A stretch of 64,000 bases of DNA from Bacteroidales bacterium (GTDB lineage Bacteria > Bacteroidota > Bacteroidia > Bacteroidales > JAGOPY01). Below, piece by piece: positions 15,774 through 24,115 of this stretch. The DNA is taken from positions 10,700-74,699 of the forward strand of contig JALNZD010000016.1 in the NCBI GenBank assembly GCA_023229505.1, in the 5' to 3' direction. Position 1 is the stretch's first letter. Each line of letters begins with the position of its first letter. The notes beneath the pieces were generated by a model. It worked only from the letters and a program-made list of their open reading frames with translations. It was not told the DNA's origin and did no database searches. Both the position numbers and the translations under genes were made by a program.

Positions 15774-17819
15774 ATGAGCAAACCGATTGTTGACCGTGCT
15801 GCCGACAATATCCGCATTTTATCCGCCGCCATGGTGGAGAAATCCAACTCCGGCCATCCTGGCGGAGCAATGGGAGGTGCTGATTACATCAACATCCTTT
15901 TCACTGAATTTCTGAATTTCGATCCGGATGATCCCACCTGGCCCTTGCGCGACCGATTTTTCCTCGATCCCGGCCACATGTCGCCCATGCTTTATTCCAT
16001 CCTCCATCTGTGTGGATATTTCTCCACAGAAGACCTGCAAAATTTCCGGCAATGGAATAGCGTAACGCCAGGCCACCCTGAGCTTGACCTGCTCCGCGGG
16101 ATTGAAAACACATCGGGGCCGCTGGGGCAGGGACATGTGATAGCAGTGGGAGCCGCTATTGCAGAGCGTTTCCTTGCTGCGCGCTTCGGGGAATGGATGT
16201 CACATAAAACCTTTGCCTATCTTTCCGACGGAAGCATAGAGGAAGAAATTTCCCAGGGAGCGGGTCGCATCGCGGGGTATCTGGGGTTAAATAACCTGAT
16301 CATGTTTTACGATTCCAACGGTATCCAACTCTCCACAAAAGTCAATGAAGTTACCTGTGAAAATACAGCCGCGAAATACGAAGCCTGGGGCTGGTATGTG
16401 CAATCCATCAACGGCAACAATGCCGGTGAAATCAGGCAGGCTTTGCAGAATGCTGTGACCGGGAAACATCGTCCTTGTCTTATCATCGGTAAAACGATTA
16501 TGGGTTTTGGGACCCTTTCGGAAGATGGTAAAAAAATGGAAGGCCTCGGTTCTACTCACGGACAACCACTTTCCAAAGCAGGGGCTTCTATTGAGAAAAC
16601 TATCCTTAACCTGGGCGGCGATCCGGCAAGACCCTTCCAGGTATTCCCTGATGTCAAAGAATATTACACCCGGATTTTGAGCAAAAAAAGAGATCAGACT
16701 GATTCCAGGAAAGCCACACAGCATACATGGGAGGATCTTAATCCCGGACTAACTGCCACATGGAAAAAGTGTATCGCCAATGAACCGCCTTACATTGATT
16801 ACAAAGCTATCCCCCTCAAACCTGATGCGGCAACCCGCAATACATCAGGGGATGTCCTTGCTTACTATTCAGCTCACTTAGGTAATATGATCGTAATGTC
16901 AGCCGACCTTTCGAACAGTGACAAGACAGAAGGATTTCTCAAATCATCCAAACCTTTTAAACCGGGTGACTTTACCGGCGGGTTCCTGAATGCAGGCGTT
17001 TCCGAGCTGACCATGGCCGCAATTGCAAACGGCATCGCCTTGCATGGAGGTATATTTGTGGCTTGCGGCACTTTCTTTGTTTTCTCGGATTATATGAAAC
17101 CGGCCATACGCCTGGCTGCCCTGATGCGTTTACCGGTGAAATACGTTTTCACCCACGACTCTTTCCGTGTCGGAGAAGATGGCCCGACGCACCAGCCGGT
17201 GGAGCAAGAGATGCAGCTCCGGTTGCTGGAACAACTTAAAAATCACCACGGTGGTAACGGACTGCTGGTTCTTCGCCCCGCTGACGGCGCCGAAACTATT
17301 GCCGCCTGGAAGATGGCTGTGGAAAACACTAAAAGCCCTACTGCCCTGATACTGTCCCGCCAGAATATCAAAGATATCCCTGCCCTTCCCGGTGGTTCCC
17401 GCTTTGAACAAGCCGGGCAGATCTGCAAAGGGGCCTATATTGTCAGGGACACCAGTGGAAAGCCCGATATCATCATGCTGGCCAACGGATCGGAAGTATC
17501 TACGCTGGTGGAAAGCGCTGATCTGCTTGAAATAGAGAAAGGCATTCATGCCAGGGTTGTTTCGGCCCCTTCGGAAGGTTTGTTCCGCCTCCAGGATAAA
17601 GCGTATCAAATAAGTGTCATACCGGAAGATGTCCCTGTATTTGGACTTACAGCAGGACTTCCCGTCACCCTCCAGGGACTTGCAGGATGCAAAGGGAAGG
17701 TTTTCGGGCTTGACCACTTCGGCTTCTCCGCCCCTTACCAGGTCCTGGATGAAAAATTCGGATTTTCACCGGAGAACGTGGTGAATCAAGTGACAGAATT
17801 TTTGAAATTTGAAACTTGA
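15774..17819 (+). CDS. tkt: transketolase
   Basis: This 681-residue thiamine diphosphate enzyme transfers two-carbon ketol units in the non-oxidative pentose phosphate pathway. All domains are present in one chain: the PP domain with SGHPGGAMGG, GPLGQG and the metal site LSDGSIEEEISQGAG, the Pyr domain with HDSFRVGEDGPTHQPVEQ, and the C-terminal transketolase domain ending in VTEFLKFET. The canonical GDG of the cofactor motif is SDG here, seen in this Bacteroidota-type subgroup as far as I recall. A diverged second copy of its last 26 codons lies at 26865-26942, on the far side of the hydrogenase island. Confidence 0.93.
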   Translation: MSKPIVDRAADNIRILSAAMVEKSNSGHPGGAMGGADYINILFTEFLNFDPDDPTWPLRDRFFLDPGHMSPMLYSILHLCGYFSTEDLQNFRQWNSVTPGHPELDLLRGIENTSGPLGQGHVIAVGAAIAERFLAARFGEWMSHKTFAYLSDGSIEEEISQGAGRIAGYLGLNNLIMFYDSNGIQLSTKVNEVTCENTAAKYEAWGWYVQSINGNNAGEIRQALQNAVTGKHRPCLIIGKTIMGFGTLSEDGKKMEGLGSTHGQPLSKAGASIEKTILNLGGDPARPFQVFPDVKEYYTRILSKKRDQTDSRKATQHTWEDLNPGLTATWKKCIANEPPYIDYKAIPLKPDAATRNTSGDVLAYYSAHLGNMIVMSADLSNSDKTEGFLKSSKPFKPGDFTGGFLNAGVSELTMAAIANGIALHGGIFVACGTFFVFSDYMKPAIRLAALMRLPVKYVFTHDSFRVGEDGPTHQPVEQEMQLRLLEQLKNHHGGNGLLVLRPADGAETIAAWKMAVENTKSPTALILSRQNIKDIPALPGGSRFEQAGQICKGAYIVRDTSGKPDIIMLANGSEVSTLVESADLLEIEKGIHARVVSAPSEGLFRLQDKAYQISVIPEDVPVFGLTAGLPVTLQGLAGCKGKVFGLDHFGFSAPYQVLDEKFGFSPENVVNQVTEFLKFET

Positions 17820-17860
17820 TATTTGGAATTCTTTAATCGAAAATTGAGTCCGTTCCTGAT

Positions 17861-18271
17861 TTAAGAATAACCATATTCCTCATAGAACTTCCGGATGACA
17901 GAATCGAGGTCATCAAAAACCACATAATGATTTTTGCACCCGTTTCTTGAACAAACACTCACTCTTCCACCAACATCTGCATTAAAAGAAACCATAGGAG
18001 CATCGCAGATATCACAGGTAACATTTTTTCTCTTGAGATTCTCTTTGCAATGTGGGCAAGTTAATACAACTATTTCATTGTCAGGTATATGAAATTCTGA
18101 ACTGTAATTATAATCTCCGTAAATCGAACTCAACCACATCGTTCCCTTTTGATTGTTGGAAGTTTCGATATGTAGTCTGATTCCTGGTTTATTATTGATG
18201 AGATGATTCCCGTCCATTAGCGATTCATCGCAATGAGGGCACCTGACTGATAATGCAATTACCTTTGTCAT
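17861..18271 (-). CDS. eight-cysteine zinc-ribbon-like protein of the hydrogenase operon
   Basis: This 136-residue soluble protein has four cysteine pairs: C11/C14 (CPHC), C72/C75 (CPHC), C86/C89 (CDIC) and C107/C112 (CSRNGC). They suggest two zinc ribbons or rubredoxin-like knuckles. I do not recognise a named family. Its start is only 27 bases after the mvhA stop on the same strand, so it is probably the last gene of the hydrogenase operon. A homologue with the same spacing lies at 28855-29337. Roles in cofactor insertion, assembly or regulation are possible guesses; nothing in the sequence decides between them. Confidence 0.8.
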   Translation of the reverse strand: MTKVIALSVRCPHCDESLMDGNHLINNKPGIRLHIETSNNQKGTMWLSSIYGDYNYSSEFHIPDNEIVVLTCPHCKENLKRKNVTCDICDAPMVSFNADVGGRVSVCSRNGCKNHYVVFDDLDSVIRKFYEEYGYS

Positions 18272-18298
18272 ATTTCAGGATTTTATAGATTAATGATA

Positions 18299-19768
18299 TC
18301 ATGACCCTTTCCTAATGATTGTTTGAATTATTTTTCCATTTGCATCCCTGACCTTTACTTCCATTGGCATCTTTCCGGGCAAATGGTGAGTTGCGCAGGA
18401 AAAGCAAGGATCATATGCACGGAAAGCCATTTCGATTAAATTAAGTTTCCCTTCATCAACCTCTTCTCCAGGCCGGATCAGTTGCATTGCAGCCATTTTA
18501 ATTGAAAGGCAGATTGCGCCGTTGTTGTTCGTGGTACCAACAATAAGATTAACCTTTTTAGTTATACCTTTTTCATCAGTAAAATAATGATGCGTGAGCG
18601 TACCTCGTTGCGCTTCCACTGTACCAACCCCTTCACCGACGATTTTCCCCAAAGGAGCTCTGAGGTCAGTGCCGGTAATATCCGGATCATGTGTAAGTTC
18701 CAGGCAGTGCTCGGCGGCATAGAGTAGCTCGATCAGCCTGGCCCAATGCATGGCCATAGTAAAATGGACAGGTTTGGTCCCGAAAGTATCAAACATTTTA
18801 GCATATTCCACGTTTGCGAGAGGTGTGGCCATACCATCAGCCACATTCAACCGCGATAAAGGTGTTGCCATGTATAGGCCTGATTGCTGACCTTCAATTA
18901 AACCTTTCCATCCGATTTGTTTCAAATACGGAAATTTTAAATAACTCCAGGATTCCACGTGCTCTTCGATGAAATCCAGGTAATCCTTCGGTTCATATTT
19001 GCATATTTCGTTTCCAACAGTATCAACTACTCTCACCTTGCCATCATAAAAATTAACATAATTATGCTCATCAACCAGGCCCATGGAATGCAATGTCAAC
19101 CGGTAGGGGCCATTCGTAATAAGGTCAAGATAATCGGGATTGCCCAGCACAACATTCTCAAACAGTTGAAGACTAAATTTGGCAAAATCGACAAATCCTC
19201 TGGCTTTTTTCTCCACATCATCCCTCTCTTGTTCTGTTAATCCTTTTCTGACCCCACCCGGAATATTCATAACCACATGAGTCTGATGCCCTCCAAGTAA
19301 AGCCTGTATCTCCTGGGCAAATCTTCTTTGTTTGATCACCTCAGCCACGATTTCCTTTCCAACTTTTCCTATGACACCAAGAAGATTCCGCTCCATTGGA
19401 GGAGCCGTCGGGCCAACAATAAAATCAGGCGCAGCCAGAGCGTAAAAGTGAGCAATATGGCTGTGTACAAAGTGGGCCATATAAAATAACTCACGTAACT
19501 TTTTAGCCGTAGGTGGAGGAACCAGGCCGTATACAGCATCCAAGGCCTTTCCTGAGGCCATGTGATGGCAACCGGGACAAACGCCGCAGATTTTTGTAAC
19601 AATTTGAGGCAATTCTTCAACTGGGCGTCCTTCACAGAACTTTTCAAATCCTCTCAATTCCGGCACCTGGAAAAAAGCGTTTTCGACATTACCATTATCA
19701 TCCAGTAAAATTTCTATTTTACCGTGACCTTCCAATCGGGTGATCGGGTCAATTGTGATCTGTTTCAT
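18299..19768 (-). CDS. mvhA: NiFe hydrogenase large subunit, group 3c-like (MvhA)
   Basis: This 489-residue protein is the catalytic subunit that splits or makes H2 at a Ni-Fe(CN)2CO centre. The four ligand cysteines are in ICGVCPGCHHM (about 60-70) and DPCFSCATHH near the end. Sequence type and gene company (mvhG, mvhD, hdrA) point to the cytosolic F420-nonreducing/methyl-viologen group. After the last histidine a 30-residue tail (LPGKMPMEVKV...) remains, which may be removed by a maturation protease or kept. No hyp genes or protease are in the window. Its start overlaps the mvhG stop by four bases (ATGA), showing coupled translation. Confidence 0.93.
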   Translation of the reverse strand: MKQITIDPITRLEGHGKIEILLDDNGNVENAFFQVPELRGFEKFCEGRPVEELPQIVTKICGVCPGCHHMASGKALDAVYGLVPPPTAKKLRELFYMAHFVHSHIAHFYALAAPDFIVGPTAPPMERNLLGVIGKVGKEIVAEVIKQRRFAQEIQALLGGHQTHVVMNIPGGVRKGLTEQERDDVEKKARGFVDFAKFSLQLFENVVLGNPDYLDLITNGPYRLTLHSMGLVDEHNYVNFYDGKVRVVDTVGNEICKYEPKDYLDFIEEHVESWSYLKFPYLKQIGWKGLIEGQQSGLYMATPLSRLNVADGMATPLANVEYAKMFDTFGTKPVHFTMAMHWARLIELLYAAEHCLELTHDPDITGTDLRAPLGKIVGEGVGTVEAQRGTLTHHYFTDEKGITKKVNLIVGTTNNNGAICLSIKMAAMQLIRPGEEVDEGKLNLIEMAFRAYDPCFSCATHHLPGKMPMEVKVRDANGKIIQTIIRKGS

Positions 19769-20745
19769 ATAACCTTCCTCCGTAATATTGACGCAGGTAA
19801 TGAAAATCTGTAAAAAGTTCCGGCCGGATCAGGAAATCCTTGTATAATCCGGGCAATTTCATCCGGGTCATCCGAATCAATCATCGTGGCAATAGCTGAC
19901 ATCATCTTCGCTCCCGGATCAATAACATCAGCCGGAGGCCCGTAACAGCCCCGGCAGGGTGCATTCCCTTTGATGCAACGCGTGCCACATCCGCTGCGGG
20001 TAGCTGGTCCCAGACAGATAACACCCTGTTCCAGGAAACAGGTTTCATGATCATCTTCAATTTCGTAACTCCTGAAAATCTGCCTGATCTTTTTATTATC
20101 GGATTTTTTCCGTTCACATTCTTCACATTGTGATTTTTCATTTGCCCCGATTACACTGCCTATTGGCGGCAATTCCGCACCAGAAAAAACCGCTTCAAGT
20201 ACCTCCACCAGACGTTCGCTTTGAGGCGGACACCCGGGCATGAAATAATCAACCGGAACAACATCATTTAGCGTGTAAACATCCTTATAGAACTCCGGAA
20301 GACGTAAATGCAAACCTGCAATGTGTTGCTCAGTCAAAGGTCTGACCTTGTCCGGATTTACCGTTGATTCACATTCATCATATAACCTTTCAAATATTAA
20401 ATCCTTATTAAAGAAATTAGCCAGTCCCGGAATCCCGCCCAAATGGGCACAAGTTCCATAAGCGATTAAAATTTTCGATTTCTGGCGAAGTACTTTAGCA
20501 AGATGTTCGTTCTCCGAATTCCTGATTGCTCCATTGAACAAAGTAATATCTATAAACTTATCCGGCATGGCTTCGACATCCTTGTATTTGACATCCAGGG
20601 CGATAGGCCAGAAAACCAGGTCAGCAGCTTCAACTACAGCGAAGAGCTTTTCATGAATATCCAGCACTGACACGCAACATCCACCGCAAGCAGCTCCCCA
20701 GTAAACAGCCAGCTTCAATTTGGCTTTTTCTTTTGAATCACTCAT
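19765..20745 (-). CDS. mvhG: NiFe hydrogenase small subunit (MvhG-like)
   Basis: This 326-residue subunit carries the iron-sulfur relay from the Ni-Fe site. GAACGGCCVS near the N-terminus, YGTCAHLGGIPG and MPGCPPQSERL hold the proximal cluster ligands. The C-terminal part has the other cysteines (CGTRCIKGNAPCRGCYGPP), which suggest further clusters. No Tat signal is present, so the enzyme is cytosolic. An extra cysteine pair (QCEEC, about 206-210) occurs in an inserted segment. I start at the second ATG (20745); using 20751 adds Met-His only. It overlaps mvhD by eight bases. Confidence 0.92.
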   Translation of the reverse strand: MSDSKEKAKLKLAVYWGAACGGCCVSVLDIHEKLFAVVEAADLVFWPIALDVKYKDVEAMPDKFIDITLFNGAIRNSENEHLAKVLRQKSKILIAYGTCAHLGGIPGLANFFNKDLIFERLYDECESTVNPDKVRPLTEQHIAGLHLRLPEFYKDVYTLNDVVPVDYFMPGCPPQSERLVEVLEAVFSGAELPPIGSVIGANEKSQCEECERKKSDNKKIRQIFRSYEIEDDHETCFLEQGVICLGPATRSGCGTRCIKGNAPCRGCYGPPADVIDPGAKMMSAIATMIDSDDPDEIARIIQGFPDPAGTFYRFSLPASILRRKVI

Positions 20746-21172
20746 GTGCAACTTTTATTTTAGCGTTTTCGCAAACTTTACTTGGACCCAACGCTCTGAT
20801 GGATTCCGTGTATTTATCCACAAGGGCGGCAAATTGTCTGCCTTCGCTGGCACTGATCCATTCCAGCGATAACCTTTCCTCCTCGATACCCATTTGGGTG
20901 ATATATTTTTTAAGTAGATGATATCTTCTCAGGCACTTGTAATTACCTGACTGGTAATGGCAATCACCGGGATGACAGCCACAGATAAGAACCCCGTCGG
21001 CCCCTTCACGGAAAGCCTCCAGAACAAAGGTGGGTTCAATTCTCCCTGAACACATGACCCGGATGATCCGGACATTGGCTGCATATTTCATCCGGGATGT
21101 ACCGGCAAGATCTGCACCTGTATAGGCACACCAATTACATAGAAATGCCAGAATGGTCGGTTGATAACTCAT
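20738..21172 (-). CDS. mvhD: hydrogenase iron-sulfur subunit MvhD
   Basis: The 144-residue protein is a full-length MvhD/FrhD-domain subunit that moves electrons from the hydrogenase to HdrA through a [2Fe-2S] cluster. It begins with ILAFLCNWCAYTGADLAG and has VMCSGRIEPTFVLEAF and LICGCHPGDCHY, the typical cysteine set of the family. It lies between hdrA (four bases upstream) and mvhG. Its presence says that the hydrogenase docks on an Hdr-type flavoprotein and does not use NAD directly. Confidence 0.94.
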   Translation of the reverse strand: MSYQPTILAFLCNWCAYTGADLAGTSRMKYAANVRIIRVMCSGRIEPTFVLEAFREGADGVLICGCHPGDCHYQSGNYKCLRRYHLLKKYITQMGIEEERLSLEWISASEGRQFAALVDKYTESIRALGPSKVCENAKIKVAHE

Positions 21173-21176
21173 AAAT

Positions 21177-22913
21177 TTATACCTCCATAAGTTCTTTTGA
21201 TTTTACAATCAGTTCCCTGATTTCCGAGAGTATCTGCTGATCGGTAAAGTGCCTGCTCCTTATCGCCCCTGTCGGACATGAGGAGCCACAGGTGCCGCAA
21301 CCCTTGCAAAGGATTTCATTAACCCTTGAGACCTTTTTATCCATATCATAACTTATCGCAGTATAGGGACATAAGCTGATACAAGTCTGACATCCGCAAC
21401 AAATTTCTTCGTTAACTGATGCAGTTGTGACCTCGACATTCATCTTTCCAAGGCTGATGTTGGCAAGAATCCTGGCAGTGGCTGCTCTCGCCTGCGCTAC
21501 TGTATTTGGGATATCCTTCGGCGCCTGGCAGCTTCCCACAATGAATACACCATCTGTGGTTGTGGCTACCGGATCAAGTTTAGGGTGCTTTTCGATGTAA
21601 AATTCATTACTGCACATGGCTATTCCGGTCATGTGTGCAACGCTTTTCGCCGTATCATGAGCCTCCATAGCCACCATCAGGATGATCAAATCGGCCGGTA
21701 CCAGGACCTGCTCGCCGGTTAATTTCTCGTCAACCTCAACAACAAGGTTGGGATATTCATTCCTGGCTCCTTTGCGGATCAAGGGAAGGCCATCATTTTG
21801 ATTAAACATTAAAAAAAGCACGTTTTTTCTTGAAGTATCCCGGTATAATTCCTCGCAACCTTTGCCATATGACCTCATGTCAGCATATAGCTGGTAAATA
21901 GAAGCATGTGGCAAGGCTGATCTGATCTGGTTGGAGTATTTCAACGCCGTGGAGCAACAGGTTCTTGAACAGTATTCATGGTAATGCGAATTACGGCTTC
22001 CGACACAATGGATGATCACAACATTTTTCGGTTCATCTCCCCTGCTGGTGACAATCCTGCCTCTCTTGAGCATGTTTTCAAATTGAAAAGATGTAATGAC
22101 ATTGGGATACTTAGTATACCCATATTGGGGAATGATTGACGGATCAAATGGCTTTAACCCTGTTGCTATAACAATATGACCAAACTCCAGCTTAACTTCC
22201 TCCTCCTGATAATTAAAGCTGGTTTCAAAATTTCCGATATATCCGTAAACCTCTTCAAGATTGGTATTCAGAAATACCCGGATGTTAGGAAGGTTGAGTA
22301 CCCTGTCGATGACCGAGCGAATGACCTGCTGGGTGCTGTCGAAATATGGAAACGTCAGGTCGACTTCTGCTACGATACCTCCAAGATGTTCTGACTTTTC
22401 GATTAGAAAAGCCTGCTTCCCCGCATCTGCGATTTCAAGAGCCGCGGTCATACCGGCAATTCCTCCGCCAACGATGAGGGTTGAAGGCTTAATATCAACC
22501 AATCGTTTGTCAAGCGCCTCATGCCACCTGACCCGGTGCACTGCCGCTGCTACAAGGGCTATGGCTTTCTGTGTCGCTTCACTTCTGTCATTATGAACCC
22601 ATGAAACCTGTTCCCTTATATTGGCCATCTCCAATAAATAGGGATTCAAACCGGCATGTTCAAGGGCTTTTCGGAAAGTAAACTCATGGATGCGGGGCGA
22701 ACAAGCAGCAACCACTATCCTATTCAGCTTGAACTCCTTGATATCATTGACTATCTGATCTTGTCCCGGGTCAGAACACATGTATTGATAATTACGCGCT
22801 ACGGTGACATCTTGGATCTTAGAAATGTGAGATGACACCTCTTCAACATCAACCATCCTGGCGATGTTGGACCCGCACCAGCATACATACACCCCTATTC
22901 GCTTTTCAGCCAT
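21177..22913 (-). CDS. hdrA: HdrA-like FAD iron-sulfur protein (second copy)
   Basis: This 578-residue HdrA homologue has an N-terminal cysteine domain (VYVCWCGSNIARMVD; VVAACSPRIHE), an FAD-binding Rossmann motif LIVGGGIAGMTAALEIADAG (about 143-162), the HdrA signature IIHCVGSRNSHYHEYCSRTCC, and a C-terminal ferredoxin with two [4Fe-4S] motifs (CCGCQTCISLCP, CKGCGTCGSSCP). HdrA is the flavin core of heterodisulfide reductase and of Qmo complexes. Its gene directly precedes mvhD, the order found when HdrA takes electrons from Mvh hydrogenase. It differs from the first copy by keeping the N-terminal cysteines. Confidence 0.93.
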   Translation of the reverse strand: MAEKRIGVYVCWCGSNIARMVDVEEVSSHISKIQDVTVARNYQYMCSDPGQDQIVNDIKEFKLNRIVVAACSPRIHEFTFRKALEHAGLNPYLLEMANIREQVSWVHNDRSEATQKAIALVAAAVHRVRWHEALDKRLVDIKPSTLIVGGGIAGMTAALEIADAGKQAFLIEKSEHLGGIVAEVDLTFPYFDSTQQVIRSVIDRVLNLPNIRVFLNTNLEEVYGYIGNFETSFNYQEEEVKLEFGHIVIATGLKPFDPSIIPQYGYTKYPNVITSFQFENMLKRGRIVTSRGDEPKNVVIIHCVGSRNSHYHEYCSRTCCSTALKYSNQIRSALPHASIYQLYADMRSYGKGCEELYRDTSRKNVLFLMFNQNDGLPLIRKGARNEYPNLVVEVDEKLTGEQVLVPADLIILMVAMEAHDTAKSVAHMTGIAMCSNEFYIEKHPKLDPVATTTDGVFIVGSCQAPKDIPNTVAQARAATARILANISLGKMNVEVTTASVNEEICCGCQTCISLCPYTAISYDMDKKVSRVNEILCKGCGTCGSSCPTGAIRSRHFTDQQILSEIRELIVKSKELMEV

Positions 22914-22924
22914 ATTGATTCAAT

Positions 22925-24115
22925 TTATACAGTTGCAAGTGAATTCTGAATAACCATTTCTGTCCTCGCTTTCTTTTTCAAACGATACAAATAAATAGCA
23001 AAAGGCCGGTAGGCAAGATGCGACCATTTCGAGAAAGGAACCTCGATTACGATCATGGGAACGAGAATCGCCATATGTATGACATAGGTAAAGTAAGTGG
23101 TCACAGGTATCCCGCTTAGCCTGAAAAAATGAAGTACTATCCCTGAAATAGTAGTCAGGCCTAGCATGACAATGAATAACCAGTCAGAAGCATGAGAATA
23201 TTTGAATTTATAGTCCTTTTTAATAATACGCTGGTAAGTGGCGATCCCCAGAAAGAAAAGAATTCCAAAAGTGGCATAATATCCGAGAAGGCGCTGCCAA
23301 TGATACCATGCATAAACCTCTTCTGTCTGAAATCGTTTTAACATGGCTACAATAAAAATGAACATCATAGTATAACCGGACATAAGAAGGAAATGGCCAA
23401 ACCAGTATTTCCGGCGATCGCAATGATAAAACTTGTTTTGTGTTACAAAATGGTAAATAAGTGACCAGGCTTCTGTAAAATAGGCATAAAATGGAACCTT
23501 GTACTTTTTATCCCTGAGTATTGACAGGATAAACATCCTGATAATATTGGAAATCAGGATGCCTCCAATGATAATGGCCATGATCCAATCAGACCACTCA
23601 ATGATTTTAACAAATTGATCCGCGGATATGCCTGCTACCAGGCTATTGATCATTACACCGCCTTGTGAATTAATAAAATTCGCAGGATTTGAGAACATAT
23701 CACGGTTAGGTGGCAGAAAAATGGCAAATGCCGCTAGAACCAGCATAAAAAAGGTTAATACCACACCAACTTCCCAGAACTTCGAGGTGTAAAATTTACG
23801 CGACAATCCCGTCCAGTCATAAAGTGAAGTCAGGTAACGCCGCATTGACATCATGATCTCTGCCGGGTTGGCATCCCGCGGGCAGGATTCGGAACATTCC
23901 CCGCAATAATAGCACAGCCAGGGGTCAAGATTTGCCACCATACTGTCTTTTAACCCAAGTTGTGCCTGCTTGATGACCTTCCTTGGAAAAAGAAAGCCTT
24001 CTTCGGTCAGCTTGCAAATCGCACTGCAATTGCCACAGTTAAAGCAATCATTCCAATCTCTTACGCCAAACTTCAGCAGATCAAGCTTAACCTGGTCGTT
24101 AACTAATTGGCTCAT
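22925..24115 (-). CDS. qmoC: QmoC-like membrane iron-sulfur protein
   Basis: The 396-residue protein joins an HdrC-type ferredoxin domain to a membrane domain. Residues about 20-85 hold two [4Fe-4S] motifs, CFNCGNCSAICK and CYYCGECSESCP. After residue 110 there are about six hydrophobic helices with histidines in and near them (for example HFLLMSGYTMM, IVLHFFRLSG, YVIHMAILVP) that could bind heme b. This fusion is the pattern of QmoC, which passes electrons between a soluble HdrA pair and menaquinone. Here it takes the place of HdrB and HdrC. It overlaps the upstream hdrA by four bases. Confidence 0.88.
   Translation of the reverse strand: MSQLVNDQVKLDLLKFGVRDWNDCFNCGNCSAICKLTEEGFLFPRKVIKQAQLGLKDSMVANLDPWLCYYCGECSESCPRDANPAEIMMSMRRYLTSLYDWTGLSRKFYTSKFWEVGVVLTFFMLVLAAFAIFLPPNRDMFSNPANFINSQGGVMINSLVAGISADQFVKIIEWSDWIMAIIIGGILISNIIRMFILSILRDKKYKVPFYAYFTEAWSLIYHFVTQNKFYHCDRRKYWFGHFLLMSGYTMMFIFIVAMLKRFQTEEVYAWYHWQRLLGYYATFGILFFLGIATYQRIIKKDYKFKYSHASDWLFIVMLGLTTISGIVLHFFRLSGIPVTTYFTYVIHMAILVPMIVIEVPFSKWSHLAYRPFAIYLYRLKKKARTEMVIQNSLATV

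Noticed and set aside
17130..17717. Minus-strand reading frame of 195 codons within transketolase
   Set aside because: It is antisense to the conserved cofactor and substrate motifs of tkt and has no family likeness.
18299..19768. Membrane-bound uptake (group 1) hydrogenase
   Set aside because: The small subunit has no Tat signal, no cytochrome b HyaC-type gene is present, and MvhD marks a group 3c-type enzyme.
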